DNA from: CAVSUZ01 sp963791885
GTDB lineage: Bacteria > Pseudomonadota > Alphaproteobacteria > Acetobacterales > Acetobacteraceae
Direction: 5' to 3'
DNA: 64,000 nt
Assembly (NCBI GenBank): GCA_963791885.1
Contig: CAWBUL010000008.1
Location: 62,001-126,000 of the forward strand
Both the position numbers and the translations under genes were made by a program. Positions 1 to 8,547 of the stretch are shown piece after piece. Below the pieces are notes generated by a model, which did no database searches, had not been told where the DNA came from, and saw only the letters and a list, made by a program, of their open reading frames with translations. Numbering within the stretch: the stretch's first letter is position 1; every line of letters starts with the position of its first letter.

Positions 1-910
1 GGGACTGTTGGACCGCTGCATGGCCACCAATACCTGTCCGCGCATCTTCCACGTCGCAACCGTGTTGGAGATGTGGGAAGGCCGGCAATCCCTCGGCCTG
101 ACCGATCCGCTCGGTCGTTATGATGTACCGGATCCGCCGAACGTGCGCACCTACATCATGGCCAGCACCCAACACGGCCCGGCCTCCCTGCCGCTGCCCA
201 CCGAGCCGCCTTTTGGCAACTGTCAGCAGCAGCCCAATCCGAATCCCCAGACCTGGACCATGCGTGCGCTGCTCTCGAACCTGGTGGCCTGGGTGCGGTA
301 CAATGTGCCTCCACCCCCGAGCACCACGCCGCGCATAGCCGACGGCACTATGGTCGCGCCCGACCAGGTGAAGTTTCCGGTGATACCCGCGAATGACTAC
401 CGCGGCGTGCCGCGCCCGGCGGTGTCCGTGCAGCGCGTGTATGACACGCTGCACGTGCTGGATTTCGGCCCCTTGTACCGTGCCGGCGACACAAGCGGCA
501 TCATCACCCGCGAACCCCCGCACGTCGGCACCGCCAGTTATGGCGTCCTGGCGCCGCAGGTTGATTCCGATGGGAATGACATTGGGGGGATCCGCTCAAT
601 TTTCCTGCAGGTGCCGATCGGCACCTACACGGGCTGGAATCTCGGCCGCGCAGGCCGCTTTGAGGGTGGCATGTGCAACCTTCAGGGCAGCTTCATCCCC
701 TTCGCCGCGACCCGTGAACAGCGTGCCGCGACCGGTGATCCGCGACTTTCCATGGAAGAGCGCTATCCGACAAAGGAGTCTTACGTCGCTGCTATGCGCC
801 AAGCAGCCAACCGCCTCATGGCCCAGCGCTTCCTGCTCCCCGACGACGCACACCTGCTGGTCGATCAGGCTGAGTCGCAGGGCATTCGCACCGGGCCTGA
901 CTCGCAATAA
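1..910 (+). CDS. Alpha/beta hydrolase-domain protein, C-terminal part (5' end outside window)
   Basis: The frame is open from the first bases of the window and ends at a TAA at 908-910, so the gene starts upstream. A TTG at 8 is only an internal codon. About 300 residues are visible. They resemble the C-terminal half of the large secreted 'alpha/beta hydrolase domain' family (PF20091 type): the segment DPLGRYDVPDPPNVRTYI, an AQHGP-like TQHGP, RIADGTMV, PQVDSDGNDIGGIR, and a closing GSFIPFA followed by DPRLSMEERY. The catalytic serine region would lie upstream. The substrate is unknown. The assignment is from remembered family pattern, not a search. Confidence 0.75.
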   Translation, partial: GLLDRCMATNTCPRIFHVATVLEMWEGRQSLGLTDPLGRYDVPDPPNVRTYIMASTQHGPASLPLPTEPPFGNCQQQPNPNPQTWTMRALLSNLVAWVRYNVPPPPSTTPRIADGTMVAPDQVKFPVIPANDYRGVPRPAVSVQRVYDTLHVLDFGPLYRAGDTSGIITREPPHVGTASYGVLAPQVDSDGNDIGGIRSIFLQVPIGTYTGWNLGRAGRFEGGMCNLQGSFIPFAATREQRAATGDPRLSMEERYPTKESYVAAMRQAANRLMAQRFLLPDDAHLLVDQAESQGIRTGPDSQ

Positions 911-932
911 CCCGGGGCCGCACGGCCCCGGG
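911..932. terminator. Perfect GC hairpin between convergent genes
   Basis: The bases 911-920 (cccggggccg) are the exact reverse complement of 923-932, with two bases between them. The hairpin lies directly after the TAA of the upstream hydrolase gene and before the end of the convergent DUF1127 gene, so it could stop transcription from both sides. There is no T-run, so it is not a textbook intrinsic terminator. Confidence 0.6.
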
Positions 933-943
933 CGTGTCAATGC

Positions 944-1351
944 TTACCTCTCCCCGAACCAGTAACGCTCGTACCAAGACGGCTGCGCGAAGAACGGCCA
1001 GAACAGCGCCGGCACAGACGGCATGCCGGATTTCTCCGGCCCCGGCGCCGGGGCGATATCTTCGTCGCGAACGTAGCTCAGCGGGCGAGCAGGCGCTGCC
1101 GCGAACGCATTGGCGTCGCGGCTATATGTGCCATCCACGATGGCGCGGAAATCACCCCGTCCGATCCCAAGATCGGCCAGATCGCGGGCATCCAGTTGCA
1201 TAAGCTCTGAAAGCTCCCGCCGGCGCCGGCGCCAGTCCTGAAACCGCTGCACCGCATTCTCGCGCACGGAGCGCGTCGCGGAATCGAGCCGTCCGCGAAG
1301 TCCCGGATGAGCCGGGCGGAGAATACGATCCTGTATAATGTCAGCCCACAT
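944..1351 (-). CDS. DUF1127 (YjiS-like) domain protein
   Basis: A 135-residue protein. A DUF1127-type arginine-rich helix-turn segment lies at residues 35-70 (RRRRRELSELMQLDARDLADLGI). DUF1127 proteins are small, basic and often act in RNA-related regulation or phosphate and carbon stress responses; the role here is not known. The protein is longer than the usual 45-90 residues because of an acidic, proline-rich C-terminal tail rich in Phe/Trp (PALFWPFFAQPSWYERYW). The start ATG at 1351 is preceded by a strong GGAGG. Confidence 0.8.
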   Translation of the reverse strand: MWADIIQDRILRPAHPGLRGRLDSATRSVRENAVQRFQDWRRRRRELSELMQLDARDLADLGIGRGDFRAIVDGTYSRDANAFAAAPARPLSYVRDEDIAPAPGPEKSGMPSVPALFWPFFAQPSWYERYWFGER

Positions 1352-1352
1352 T

Positions 1353-1369
1353 AGATTCCCTCCGAATCT
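1353..1369 (-). promoter_or_regulatory. Hairpin presenting the Shine-Dalgarno sequence of the DUF1127 gene
   Basis: On the minus strand, AGATTC (1369-1364) and GAATCT (1358-1353) pair perfectly, and the 5-nt loop is exactly GGAGG. The ATG begins 1 nt after the stem (1351). A six-bp stem that puts the whole SD in its loop immediately before the start could modulate ribosome loading. This is inferred from sequence alone. Confidence 0.4.
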
Positions 1370-1469
1370 GAAGCGAGCGTTCCCTCCAACCGGCAGTATG
1401 GGGATCGTATCACCTGAATGCTTCGACGTTTTGCGTCATGCGTTCATGCACGTCATAGATCATCGTAAA

Positions 1470-2387
1470 TCAACGACCTGTGGACCGCCGCACCATCTCT
1501 CGCAGCCAGCGATGCGCGGCATAGTTATCCACCCGCCGGTGCCACATCATCGACAGCGACACGCGGGGGGAGGGAATCGGCAGCTCCTTCACCACGACTT
1601 CACAGATCCTCGCAAGATCGGTCGCCACTCGGCGCGGTACCACGGCGACGCGTGACGACCCCACGAGCATCAAGGCGAACGAAAGAAACGGCACCCGCGC
1701 CGCAATCCGACGCTCCAGCCCGCGATCCTCGAGTTCCTCATCGACGAACCGAGTACCATCGCCCTTCGTGCTGATCGCAATGTGCGGAATCGCGGCAAGA
1801 TGCTCGACCGTCAGCTCGTTGGACCGCGCGGCCGGATGGTTGTGATCCAGCACGGCGACATAATCGTCCTCCATGATGCGCTGGCATTTGAATCGCTCGC
1901 CGCCCTCTGCCAGTTCGCTCAAGGCGAGGTCGATTCCGTTGTCGTCCAGCAGTTCCAGCACCCCGCCGTTGTCTACCGGACGGATGTCCAGCCGGACATT
2001 GGGCGCAGCCTCCGCCACTTGATGGACGAAGCCGGGCACCAGCGCGCGCGAAGCGTAATTGTTGACCGCCAGCGTGAATGTCCGGTTCGACGTCGCCGGA
2101 TCGAATTCGTGCGGTTCCAGTGCCAGTCGTAGGCCGCGCAGCGCCTCCCGCACCGGTTGAGCCATCTGCTCCGCCCGCTGCGTCGGTTGCATCCCCTCCG
2201 GGGTGCGAATGAACAACTCGTCGCCCACGCTCGCCCGCAGCCGCGCCAGCGCATGGCTCGTCGCCGGCTGGCTGAGGCCCAGCCGCCGTCCGGCACGCGT
2301 CAGGTTACGCTCCTGCATCACCGCGTCGAAGGTGACGAGCAGGTTGAGGTCGATGTCGTTCCAGGCCACGGTCGCGTCCATCGTCAT
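1470..2387 (-). CDS. LysR-family transcriptional regulator
   Basis: A 305-residue protein of typical LysR length. An N-terminal winged HTH spans about residues 14-73 (LLVTFDAVMQERNLTRAGRRLGLSQ), followed by the usual linker helix and a periplasmic-binding-type effector domain. The spacing of the HTH and the phrase GDELFIRTPEGMQPT resemble the NodD/LinR-like branch. It is transcribed divergently from the membrane protein gene at 2524, with about 135 bp between them, so that gene and the serine hydrolase behind it are the likely targets. The effector is unknown. Confidence 0.9.
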   Translation of the reverse strand: MTMDATVAWNDIDLNLLVTFDAVMQERNLTRAGRRLGLSQPATSHALARLRASVGDELFIRTPEGMQPTQRAEQMAQPVREALRGLRLALEPHEFDPATSNRTFTLAVNNYASRALVPGFVHQVAEAAPNVRLDIRPVDNGGVLELLDDNGIDLALSELAEGGERFKCQRIMEDDYVAVLDHNHPAARSNELTVEHLAAIPHIAISTKGDGTRFVDEELEDRGLERRIAARVPFLSFALMLVGSSRVAVVPRRVATDLARICEVVVKELPIPSPRVSLSMMWHRRVDNYAAHRWLREMVRRSTGR

Positions 2388-2523
2388 TCCCGCGCAAACG
2401 CCGTGCCAGGGAACGAGGCCCCGGCGCGACTAGGGATCGGCCTAATACATGGATGCTGCACCGCACAATTCGAGGGCACGGTGCCTCATTGACCGGCGCG
2501 CGGCCCCCCTATCATGCTGAGGC

Positions 2524-2958
2524 ATGTCATTCCTCGCGGGTCGCGCAATTCCCGGCTTTATCGCCGGCTTTCTGGCCGTTCTGACCTTCCATCAGGCCAT
2601 GGTCGGAATCCTGCATGCCATGGACGTGATCGGCGGGGCGCCCTTCTCTCTGGCTCCTGTTCCGCCCTTCCGCGTGCCGCAGCTGCTCGACCTCTGCTTC
2701 TGGGGCGGCGTTTGGGGGATCGCTTTCGCCTTGGTGGCTCGTTGGCTGCCCGGAACCGCCTGGATCCAGGGCATTCTCCTCGGCATTGCCGCCGTTCTGG
2801 CCGGCCATCTACTGGTCGCACCCCTGAAGGGAGGCTCGATCACTCAGGGATGGGGCATCCATGGCCTGGCCATCGGTCTGGCCATCAACTGCTTCTGGGG
2901 GATCGGCGTTGCCCTGCTCCTGCCGTCCCTGCAATCCCAACGATCGAGACGTTCGTGA
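2524..2958 (+). CDS. Small four-helix membrane protein
   Basis: A 144-residue hydrophobic protein with four likely membrane segments at about 8-30, 54-74, 79-99 and 110-134, and no recognised catalytic motif. Another frame over the same DNA is arginine-rich and unconvincing. The gene ends 10 bp before the serine hydrolase start at 2969, so the two are probably co-transcribed and under the divergent LysR regulator. Function unknown. Confidence 0.7.
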   Translation: MSFLAGRAIPGFIAGFLAVLTFHQAMVGILHAMDVIGGAPFSLAPVPPFRVPQLLDLCFWGGVWGIAFALVARWLPGTAWIQGILLGIAAVLAGHLLVAPLKGGSITQGWGIHGLAIGLAINCFWGIGVALLLPSLQSQRSRRS

Positions 2959-2968
2959 AAGGATCGCC

Positions 2969-4075
2969 ATGATCTATCCGCTGAATGAGACCACGCCCGA
3001 AGCGGCCGGTCTTGCACCGAAGCCCCGGGCCGCGCTTGACGCCCTGATCCGTCGCCATCTCGACGAAGGCCGCTATCCCGGCGCGCAGATCGCCATCGCG
3101 CGAAACGGCAAGCTCGCCTTGCTCCGCACCTACGGCAACGCCCGCACCGAACCCGCCCATGTCCCCGCCACCAACGACACCCTCTTCCTGCTCTTTTCTC
3201 AGACCAAGGTGCTGACCTCCTCCGCGGTCTGGACCCTCGTCGAGGACGGTGCGCTCTCCTTCATGGATCGCGTGGCCGATCACCTGCCGGAGTTCGCAGC
3301 CCGCGGAAAAGGCGATATCACCCTGGAACAGGTGATGACCCACCGGGGCGGCTTCCCGTCGGCCGAAGTGTCGCGGGCCTGCTGGACCGATCATGCCCGG
3401 ATGCGGGCGGAGGTCTGCGACTTCTCTCTCGAATGGACCCCGGGAAGCCGGCTTCAGTACCACAGCCGGGCAGCGCATCTCGTGCAGGCGATGGTGATCG
3501 AGGCCGTCACGGGCCAGGACTACCGCGACGTGATCCGCACCCGCGTCATCGAGCCGCTCGGTCTGGGGAACGACATCTTCGTCGGCGTCCCGGCGGAGCA
3601 GCAAATCCGCTGCGCCGACACCCATGCACCGGAACCGCGCGACAATTCCGCCGAATTCCGCGCCGCCGGAATGCCGAGCGGCGGAGGCTTCGCCACTGCG
3701 CGCGGCATGGCCGCCTTCTATCAGATGCTGGTGCATGGAGGCCGGCTGGGCGACGTGCGCCTGTTCTCACCGCGGCTGATTGCATACGTCTCCCGCAACC
3801 ACACCGCCGACACGCCGGATACGCAGATGAACGGCATTCCAATGCATCGCGGCCTCGGCCCGCATGTGCGCGGTGACAGCGACCGGATCCGCGGTTTGGG
3901 CACGATCGGTGCGCCCGAAACCTTCGGCCACGGCGGCGTGGGATCGAGCTACTCCTGGTGCGATCCAACCAGCGGCGTCTCGTTCACTTATCTGACCAAC
4001 TACGTGCAACCCGATCCGTGGCACTCGGCGCGTCTGGATCGCGTCAGCAACCTGGTGCACGCTGCGATCGATTGA
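2969..4075 (+). CDS. Beta-lactamase-family serine hydrolase (EstB/class C type)
   Basis: A 368-residue protein with the three motifs of the class C beta-lactamase/esterase fold: S77-Q-T-K80 (nucleophile and general base), Y164-H-S166 and H321-G-G323 near the C-terminus. There is no signal peptide, so it probably acts in the cytoplasm as an esterase or amidase rather than as an antibiotic resistance enzyme. The start ATG at 2969 is chosen over longer upstream frames because it follows GAAAGGA and the upstream extension overlaps the membrane protein gene in another frame. Confidence 0.85.
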   Translation: MIYPLNETTPEAAGLAPKPRAALDALIRRHLDEGRYPGAQIAIARNGKLALLRTYGNARTEPAHVPATNDTLFLLFSQTKVLTSSAVWTLVEDGALSFMDRVADHLPEFAARGKGDITLEQVMTHRGGFPSAEVSRACWTDHARMRAEVCDFSLEWTPGSRLQYHSRAAHLVQAMVIEAVTGQDYRDVIRTRVIEPLGLGNDIFVGVPAEQQIRCADTHAPEPRDNSAEFRAAGMPSGGGFATARGMAAFYQMLVHGGRLGDVRLFSPRLIAYVSRNHTADTPDTQMNGIPMHRGLGPHVRGDSDRIRGLGTIGAPETFGHGGVGSSYSWCDPTSGVSFTYLTNYVQPDPWHSARLDRVSNLVHAAID

Positions 4076-4207
4076 TACTGGACTGGCCGGGACGCGTGTC
4101 GCGCAGGCGATTGTCGGCCATACTTCGCTGCAGACGATACAGACACCGCGCAATGAGCCAACCACCGCGGCCCTGGGAGAGTCAGTCCCTGGCCTCATTG
4201 GTCTGGG

Positions 4208-4978
4208 TCATTCCGCCGCCACCTTCTGCGCCGCCGGCGCGTGCGTACGCAGGAAACGCCTGATATGCGCCACCGCCTGCGCGATCTGGTCGGCGTTCTC
4301 CTTCCACGGATAGATCGATACCTCCGATCGCGGCGACAGACGCACCGTTTCTATCGCCACGGCATACGGATGGGCCGGCACGTCATCCGGCAGCACGAGC
4401 ACAGGGGTCTGACAATTCCGCACGAAATCCCGCGTGACCGTGAACACGAAATCCGCATTGGTGCGGTACATCTTGGTTAGGAACGCATCCACCATCTCCA
4501 TGGTGATGTCCGGACGGCGCGCAACCAGCGGCGGACCCCAGTTCTTGATATTATTTTGATAGAACAGGTCCGGCATCGCCGGCCTGAAGCCGCTCGGTTG
4601 TGCCAGCACGCCAGCCACGACTCGCCCCGGCGCGCGCTTGATCAGGTTCCATATGAAAGGACCTCCGATACAGAAGCCCATCACAAGGAATTTGTCGATG
4701 CCCAGATGATCCATCAGCCCGAGATGATCATCCGCATACATGTCCCATGGGCGGTCGGGCTCCAACGGGCCGCTCGATTGGCCCTCAGCGGCGTTCCGCG
4801 AATCCAAACTGATGCAGCGATACTCGCCGCTGAATTCCTCCATCGCATTGAATGGGGCGGTGGTCGTGTAGAATGAGAGCGTGGCGTTCAGCCCGCCACC
4901 CGGAAGGATCAGCAGCGGAAACCCTGATCCCGTCTCTTGATAGTGAATCCGGACATTGCCTCTCTCATAGAATAGCAT
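4208..4978 (-). CDS. Alpha/beta hydrolase with cysteine at the nucleophile elbow
   Basis: A 256-residue protein of alpha/beta hydrolase type. LLILPGGG (residues 22-29) is the oxyanion-hole strand. The nucleophile elbow reads M-G-F-C103-I-G-G, with Cys in place of the usual Ser, as in dienelactone hydrolases. A longer open frame exists upstream, but it is the shadow of the transporter gene at 5035-6171. The ATG at 4978 (MLFYERGNVRIHY) starts at the first conserved strand. It lies 56 bp downstream of the AI-2E transporter gene on the same strand, so co-transcription is likely. The substrate is unknown. Confidence 0.8.
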   Translation of the reverse strand: MLFYERGNVRIHYQETGSGFPLLILPGGGLNATLSFYTTTAPFNAMEEFSGEYRCISLDSRNAAEGQSSGPLEPDRPWDMYADDHLGLMDHLGIDKFLVMGFCIGGPFIWNLIKRAPGRVVAGVLAQPSGFRPAMPDLFYQNNIKNWGPPLVARRPDITMEMVDAFLTKMYRTNADFVFTVTRDFVRNCQTPVLVLPDDVPAHPYAVAIETVRLSPRSEVSIYPWKENADQIAQAVAHIRRFLRTHAPAAQKVAAE

Positions 4979-5034
4979 GACGCTTCCCCTTCCCACCGCA
5001 CGGAATCGATTTCCGCCGCCTTGGCGACCGAACG

Positions 5035-6171
5035 TCAATCCTGACCCGGTCTCCAGGCGGTACCCACCCGATGCTCCACCGTAACCGCCTGCGGCTCCGC
5101 CGTCCCACCGGACGCGATCGGCTCGGCATAGTAGTGCTCGAGGATCACCTTGATGCACGCCGCAGTCGGCACCGCCAGCAACAGGCCGATAATGCCGAAC
5201 AGCATGGCGCCGACGATGAAGCCGAAGATCACCACCACCGGATGCACCGTGACCGCATTGCCCAGCAGGAACGGCCCTACAAGATTGTCGATCGAAAGCC
5301 GCAGGGCCAACGCATAAACCATGAGGAACAGCGCGCTGAAGGTGCCGATCTGCGCCGCGGACAGGCCAATCAGGATCATCGAGGTCACAGGCCCGACGAC
5401 GGGAATCAGTTCCAGAAATCCCACTGCCACAGCCAGCAGTGACGCGGCCGGCACATGGAAGATTACGCCCAGCCCAACATACGCCATCACCGCGGTGTAG
5501 ATCACGACGCCGCACAGCCCGACCATGTAACGTCGCAGCATCGGAATCAGCTTCGGCAGCATCTCCCGCACCGAACCGCGTCGTTCCGGTGGAATGAGCC
5601 AGATCGCGCCTTCCGCCAATCGTCGACCGGAGATCAGGAAATACGGCACCAGCACGAATGTCATGACCACAGCCGCCACCGCGCCCACGCTCACTTTGAG
5701 CGCCAACAGAACCTGCGCCGCGCCCAGCGCGCTTGCCGCGCCGTGCATCACCGCCGTCGAGGCCTGCTGCGGCGTGTAGTGGGAGCCGAACAGGCTGATC
5801 CCCTGCGGCCCCGTCAGCGACCGCGTTGCGTCCTCGATCATCTGCGGCAGTTTCGTGATCACGCCTGACAGGTCGTGCGCCGCCCGATCCCCAATCCAAT
5901 AGATAGCAAATCCGACCCCACCCACGATCAGGATCGTGAGCAGAACCGACATCGGCCAGCGATGCCCGTGCAGTCGTCGCGCCGAGGCGTCTACCAGCGG
6001 GTCCAGCACGAAGCCGATCACGATGGCGAACACGAACGGCACCAGCGTGTAGCGTAGCGTGTAGGCCAGCAGCACCAGCACCATGCCGACAATGGCGATG
6101 GGCCATCCGCCGACACGCGAGCGTCGCGCGATTATCCGTGCAGCTGCAGAAGCCGGTCGCGGCTGATCCAT
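5035..6171 (-). CDS. AI-2E family transporter (PF01594-type permease)
   Basis: A 378-residue membrane protein with about seven to eight hydrophobic segments: two at the N-terminus (residues 24-58), one near 75-95, a central pair, and a C-terminal group with the typical family phrases LELIPVVGPVTSMI, DNLVGPFLLGNAVTVHPVVVIFG and GIIGLLLAVPTAA. The family includes the AI-2 exporter TqsA and Na+/H+ antiporters; which substrate applies cannot be told. Its first 40 bp overlap the 3' end of the upstream YkoP-like gene, indicating translational coupling. Confidence 0.9.
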   Translation of the reverse strand: MDQPRPASAAARIIARRSRVGGWPIAIVGMVLVLLAYTLRYTLVPFVFAIVIGFVLDPLVDASARRLHGHRWPMSVLLTILIVGGVGFAIYWIGDRAAHDLSGVITKLPQMIEDATRSLTGPQGISLFGSHYTPQQASTAVMHGAASALGAAQVLLALKVSVGAVAAVVMTFVLVPYFLISGRRLAEGAIWLIPPERRGSVREMLPKLIPMLRRYMVGLCGVVIYTAVMAYVGLGVIFHVPAASLLAVAVGFLELIPVVGPVTSMILIGLSAAQIGTFSALFLMVYALALRLSIDNLVGPFLLGNAVTVHPVVVIFGFIVGAMLFGIIGLLLAVPTAACIKVILEHYYAEPIASGGTAEPQAVTVEHRVGTAWRPGQD

Positions 6172-6818
6172 AATTCTGTCCGATCGCGGCGCAGCTTATG
6201 CCGGCGCAGCGCCGCGGGATTGAACGCGCGGGCGAAGGCCCAGATCAGCATATCCTCGCCCAATTCGTGCAGCCCGATCGGTGGTCGGCCCCCCACCATT
6301 TCGAATCCGAAGCGTGCCGCCGCCCGGCGGATCTGCGATGCCTGCCTCCGGCTGCCAAACGTCACCCGGGCCCGGACCGCGACCAAGGATTGGCATTGCG
6401 GATCCTGCGCCAGATGCCGCGCGAGGCTTCTCACGGAATGGCGCAGATTGCGCCGGATCAGCGCGGCCCAGGTGAAGTCGGCGCCGGGGCCAAAAAACCG
6501 GGGAAGCTGCTCGTTCCAGATGTGCAGGTCCAGCACTTGATCGCCCGGGCGCACGCGCACCCCATGGGACAGCACGATCGGTCGCGCGGCCGTGGTGTAG
6601 CTGATGCGAATCAGGCAGTCGGGATCTTCCGTGAACTCATGCACACGGTACCAGCGACGCAGGAACCAGTCCGTGAACCGAACGGCGCTCGTCCAAAGCA
6701 CGTCGCGCCACCCCCGTCGCGGTGGGCGTCGTTGCACGGCCCGAACAGGGCTGCGCTCCAGAGCTGACGTGGAGCCGATTGCGGCACCGATCATGCTTGC
6801 AGTCTCCGCTCCGGGCAA
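6132..6818 (-). CDS. YkoP-like conserved protein
   Basis: A 228-residue protein without signal peptide or membrane segments. The central part (about residues 45-225) resembles the YkoP-type domain, with GVRVRPGDQVLDLHIWNEQ and a late ALRRHKLRRDRTELWISR. The biochemical role of this domain is not known to me. The gene overlaps the AI-2E transporter gene by 40 bp and is the first of three minus-strand genes (6818 to 4208). The start may be the internal ATG at residue 9 instead of the one given. Confidence 0.55.
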   Translation of the reverse strand: MPGAETASMIGAAIGSTSALERSPVRAVQRRPPRRGWRDVLWTSAVRFTDWFLRRWYRVHEFTEDPDCLIRISYTTAARPIVLSHGVRVRPGDQVLDLHIWNEQLPRFFGPGADFTWAALIRRNLRHSVRSLARHLAQDPQCQSLVAVRARVTFGSRRQASQIRRAAARFGFEMVGGRPPIGLHELGEDMLIWAFARAFNPAALRRHKLRRDRTELWISRDRLLQLHG

Positions 6819-6889
6819 AACCCCACACGACAGGCCGTTGGAACCAGTTTAGTGTTGCCCGGCAAACGCGCGAAGCCAACAATCATTCG

Positions 6890-7255
6890 ATGTCTGCCCA
6901 TCCTCTCGACTGTCTCAAATGCCCGAGCCTCTGCTGCCGGATGGCCGGATATGTTGAGGTGACCCAGGCGGATATCAAACGTCTGGCCAAGTTCCTCGGC
7001 CTCACCGTCCGCGCCTTTGAGGAGCGGCATATCGTGGAACGCACCCGCAAGGGCTCGAAACGAATCAAATCCGGATACGATACGTGCCAGTTTCTCGGCG
7101 AAGACCGCATGTGCACCGTGTATGAGGCGCGGCCGAAAGACTGTCGCGGTTATGTGTGCTGGAATCAGCCGGATCGCACCGTGTACGACTACGCGGTGTT
7201 CCTCCAGACTTCGCCGGCCGCCTTGCGGGAAGACGAAAAGCGCGAAGGTAGCTGA
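6890..7255 (+). CDS. YkgJ-family cysteine-cluster protein
   Basis: A 121-residue protein with eight cysteines arranged as C8-x2-C11-x3-C15-C16 near the N-terminus and C66, C75, C85 and C90 in the second half (CQFLGEDRMCTVYEARPKDC). This matches the YkgJ/CxxCxxCC family, thought to bind a metal or Fe-S cluster. The ATG at 6890 is preferred because the cysteine motif starts eight residues in; the open frame upstream is antisense to the YkoP-like gene. Confidence 0.85.
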   Translation: MSAHPLDCLKCPSLCCRMAGYVEVTQADIKRLAKFLGLTVRAFEERHIVERTRKGSKRIKSGYDTCQFLGEDRMCTVYEARPKDCRGYVCWNQPDRTVYDYAVFLQTSPAALREDEKREGS

Positions 7256-7258
7256 CTC

Positions 7259-8419
7259 CTACGAGCGTTCCGCCACTTTCAAAATCGCCCGAGCGCAGGC
7301 CTGCGCACGGGGCACCAGCGACTCGAGGCGCAGGAACTCCTCGGGCGTGTGCGCCTTCCCGCCAACCGGTCCGACGGCACAGATCGTTGGTGCGCCAACT
7401 CCGGCCGCAAACCCCAAATCGGCGCAGCCGCCAGTGAACTCCCCGTCGGTGTGGAATCCACTCTCCTCGGCGGCACGCTGATACAGCGCGAACAGCCGCT
7501 TCGAATCGGCGCTCTGCTCCAGTGGCAGGAATTCGCCGCGGACGGTCAGGCTGGCCCGAGTTCCCGGCACAAGACTTCGTTCCACGATCGCCGCTATGTG
7601 CGCCATCGCGTCGTCGCGATCCTCAGACCGCACGAACCGGAGGTCGATATCCCCCTCGGCCCAGGGCGCGACCGTGTTCACGCTCTGACCGCCTCGCACC
7701 AGCCCGACATTCACGGTGATGCCGCGGTCGAGGTCCGTCAGCGCATGCAGTGCCTGGATCTTTCGAGCGAGTTCCTCGATGGCGCTGATCCCGTCGGTGA
7801 AGTTGCCGCCGGAATGCGCAGCCTTGCCCTCGATGCGCATGGACATGAACACGCCGCCCTTGCGCCCGGTCACAACGTTGCCGGAAATGCGCCCAGGTTC
7901 GCTGTTGAACACCACGCGTGCGTGCCGCGCCTCATTCTCGATGACCGGGCGGCCTTCCGGACTGCCGATCTCCTCGTCGCCGGTGAACAGCCCGACCATC
8001 GGTGCCGGCGCTCCGAACTTGGCGAAGGCCGCGAGCACGAAGCAGTTCATCACCAGCCCGGCTTTCATATCGGCGACACCAGGCCCGTGCGCCACGCCGT
8101 CGCGGATCGTGAACGGTCGGCGTTCCACCTCGCCATCGGGGAACACGGTGTCGCGATGGCCCATGAGCAGAATGTTGCCGCCCGCATTGCCGGTCGGTCC
8201 GTCCCACGGCACAATCGCCCGTAGACAATCGCCATGCCGTTGCTGCGGGATGGCTTCGATCGCAAGTCCATGCTCCGTCAGGAATGCGCGAAGCACGTCA
8301 CCGACAGCGTCAATTCCCGGCTTGTTGTAACTGCCACTATCGATGTTCACGATCTTACGGAGCAGTGCAATCATCGCGTCCTGCTGCATCCCGAGCCAGT
8401 CGATTATGGCTTCGCTCAT
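7259..8419 (-). CDS. M20-family metallopeptidase (carboxypeptidase G2-like)
   Basis: A 386-residue di-zinc peptidase. Metal ligands and catalytic residues are in place: MGHRDTVFP (H88, D90), GVADMKAG (D117), GDEEIGSP (E149/E150), NSEPGR, and a late GGKAHTPEEF histidine. The dimerisation (lid) domain occupies about residues 185-295. The family hydrolyses N-acyl amino acids, folates or small peptides. The gene lies downstream of the URC1-like gene on the same strand with a repeat element between them, so it may or may not belong to that transcript. Confidence 0.9.
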   Translation of the reverse strand: MSEAIIDWLGMQQDAMIALLRKIVNIDSGSYNKPGIDAVGDVLRAFLTEHGLAIEAIPQQRHGDCLRAIVPWDGPTGNAGGNILLMGHRDTVFPDGEVERRPFTIRDGVAHGPGVADMKAGLVMNCFVLAAFAKFGAPAPMVGLFTGDEEIGSPEGRPVIENEARHARVVFNSEPGRISGNVVTGRKGGVFMSMRIEGKAAHSGGNFTDGISAIEELARKIQALHALTDLDRGITVNVGLVRGGQSVNTVAPWAEGDIDLRFVRSEDRDDAMAHIAAIVERSLVPGTRASLTVRGEFLPLEQSADSKRLFALYQRAAEESGFHTDGEFTGGCADLGFAAGVGAPTICAVGPVGGKAHTPEEFLRLESLVPRAQACARAILKVAERS

Positions 8420-8445
8420 GCTTCCATCACCTTTCGGGCCAAAAT

Positions 8446-8479
8446 GTCATTGCGAGGCCTGAAGGCCGAAGCAATCTCG
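8446..8479. repeat. Short intergenic palindromic repeat, copy 1 (GTCATTGCGAG...CGAAGCAATCTCG)
   Basis: This 34-bp element has the ends gtcattgcgag and cgaagcaatctcg with a small self-complementary centre (ggcctgaaggcc). The same ends recur at 15957-15996. It sits between two minus-strand genes. Elements with this ATTGCGAG/GAAGCAAT signature are common in alphaproteobacterial intergenic regions. Confidence 0.75.
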
Positions 8480-8547
8480 TGGAGTGTCACCGCTCCGGCG
8501 CCCTCATGGCGATCGTCAAATTCCTATCCACGAATACGCGGACCGGC

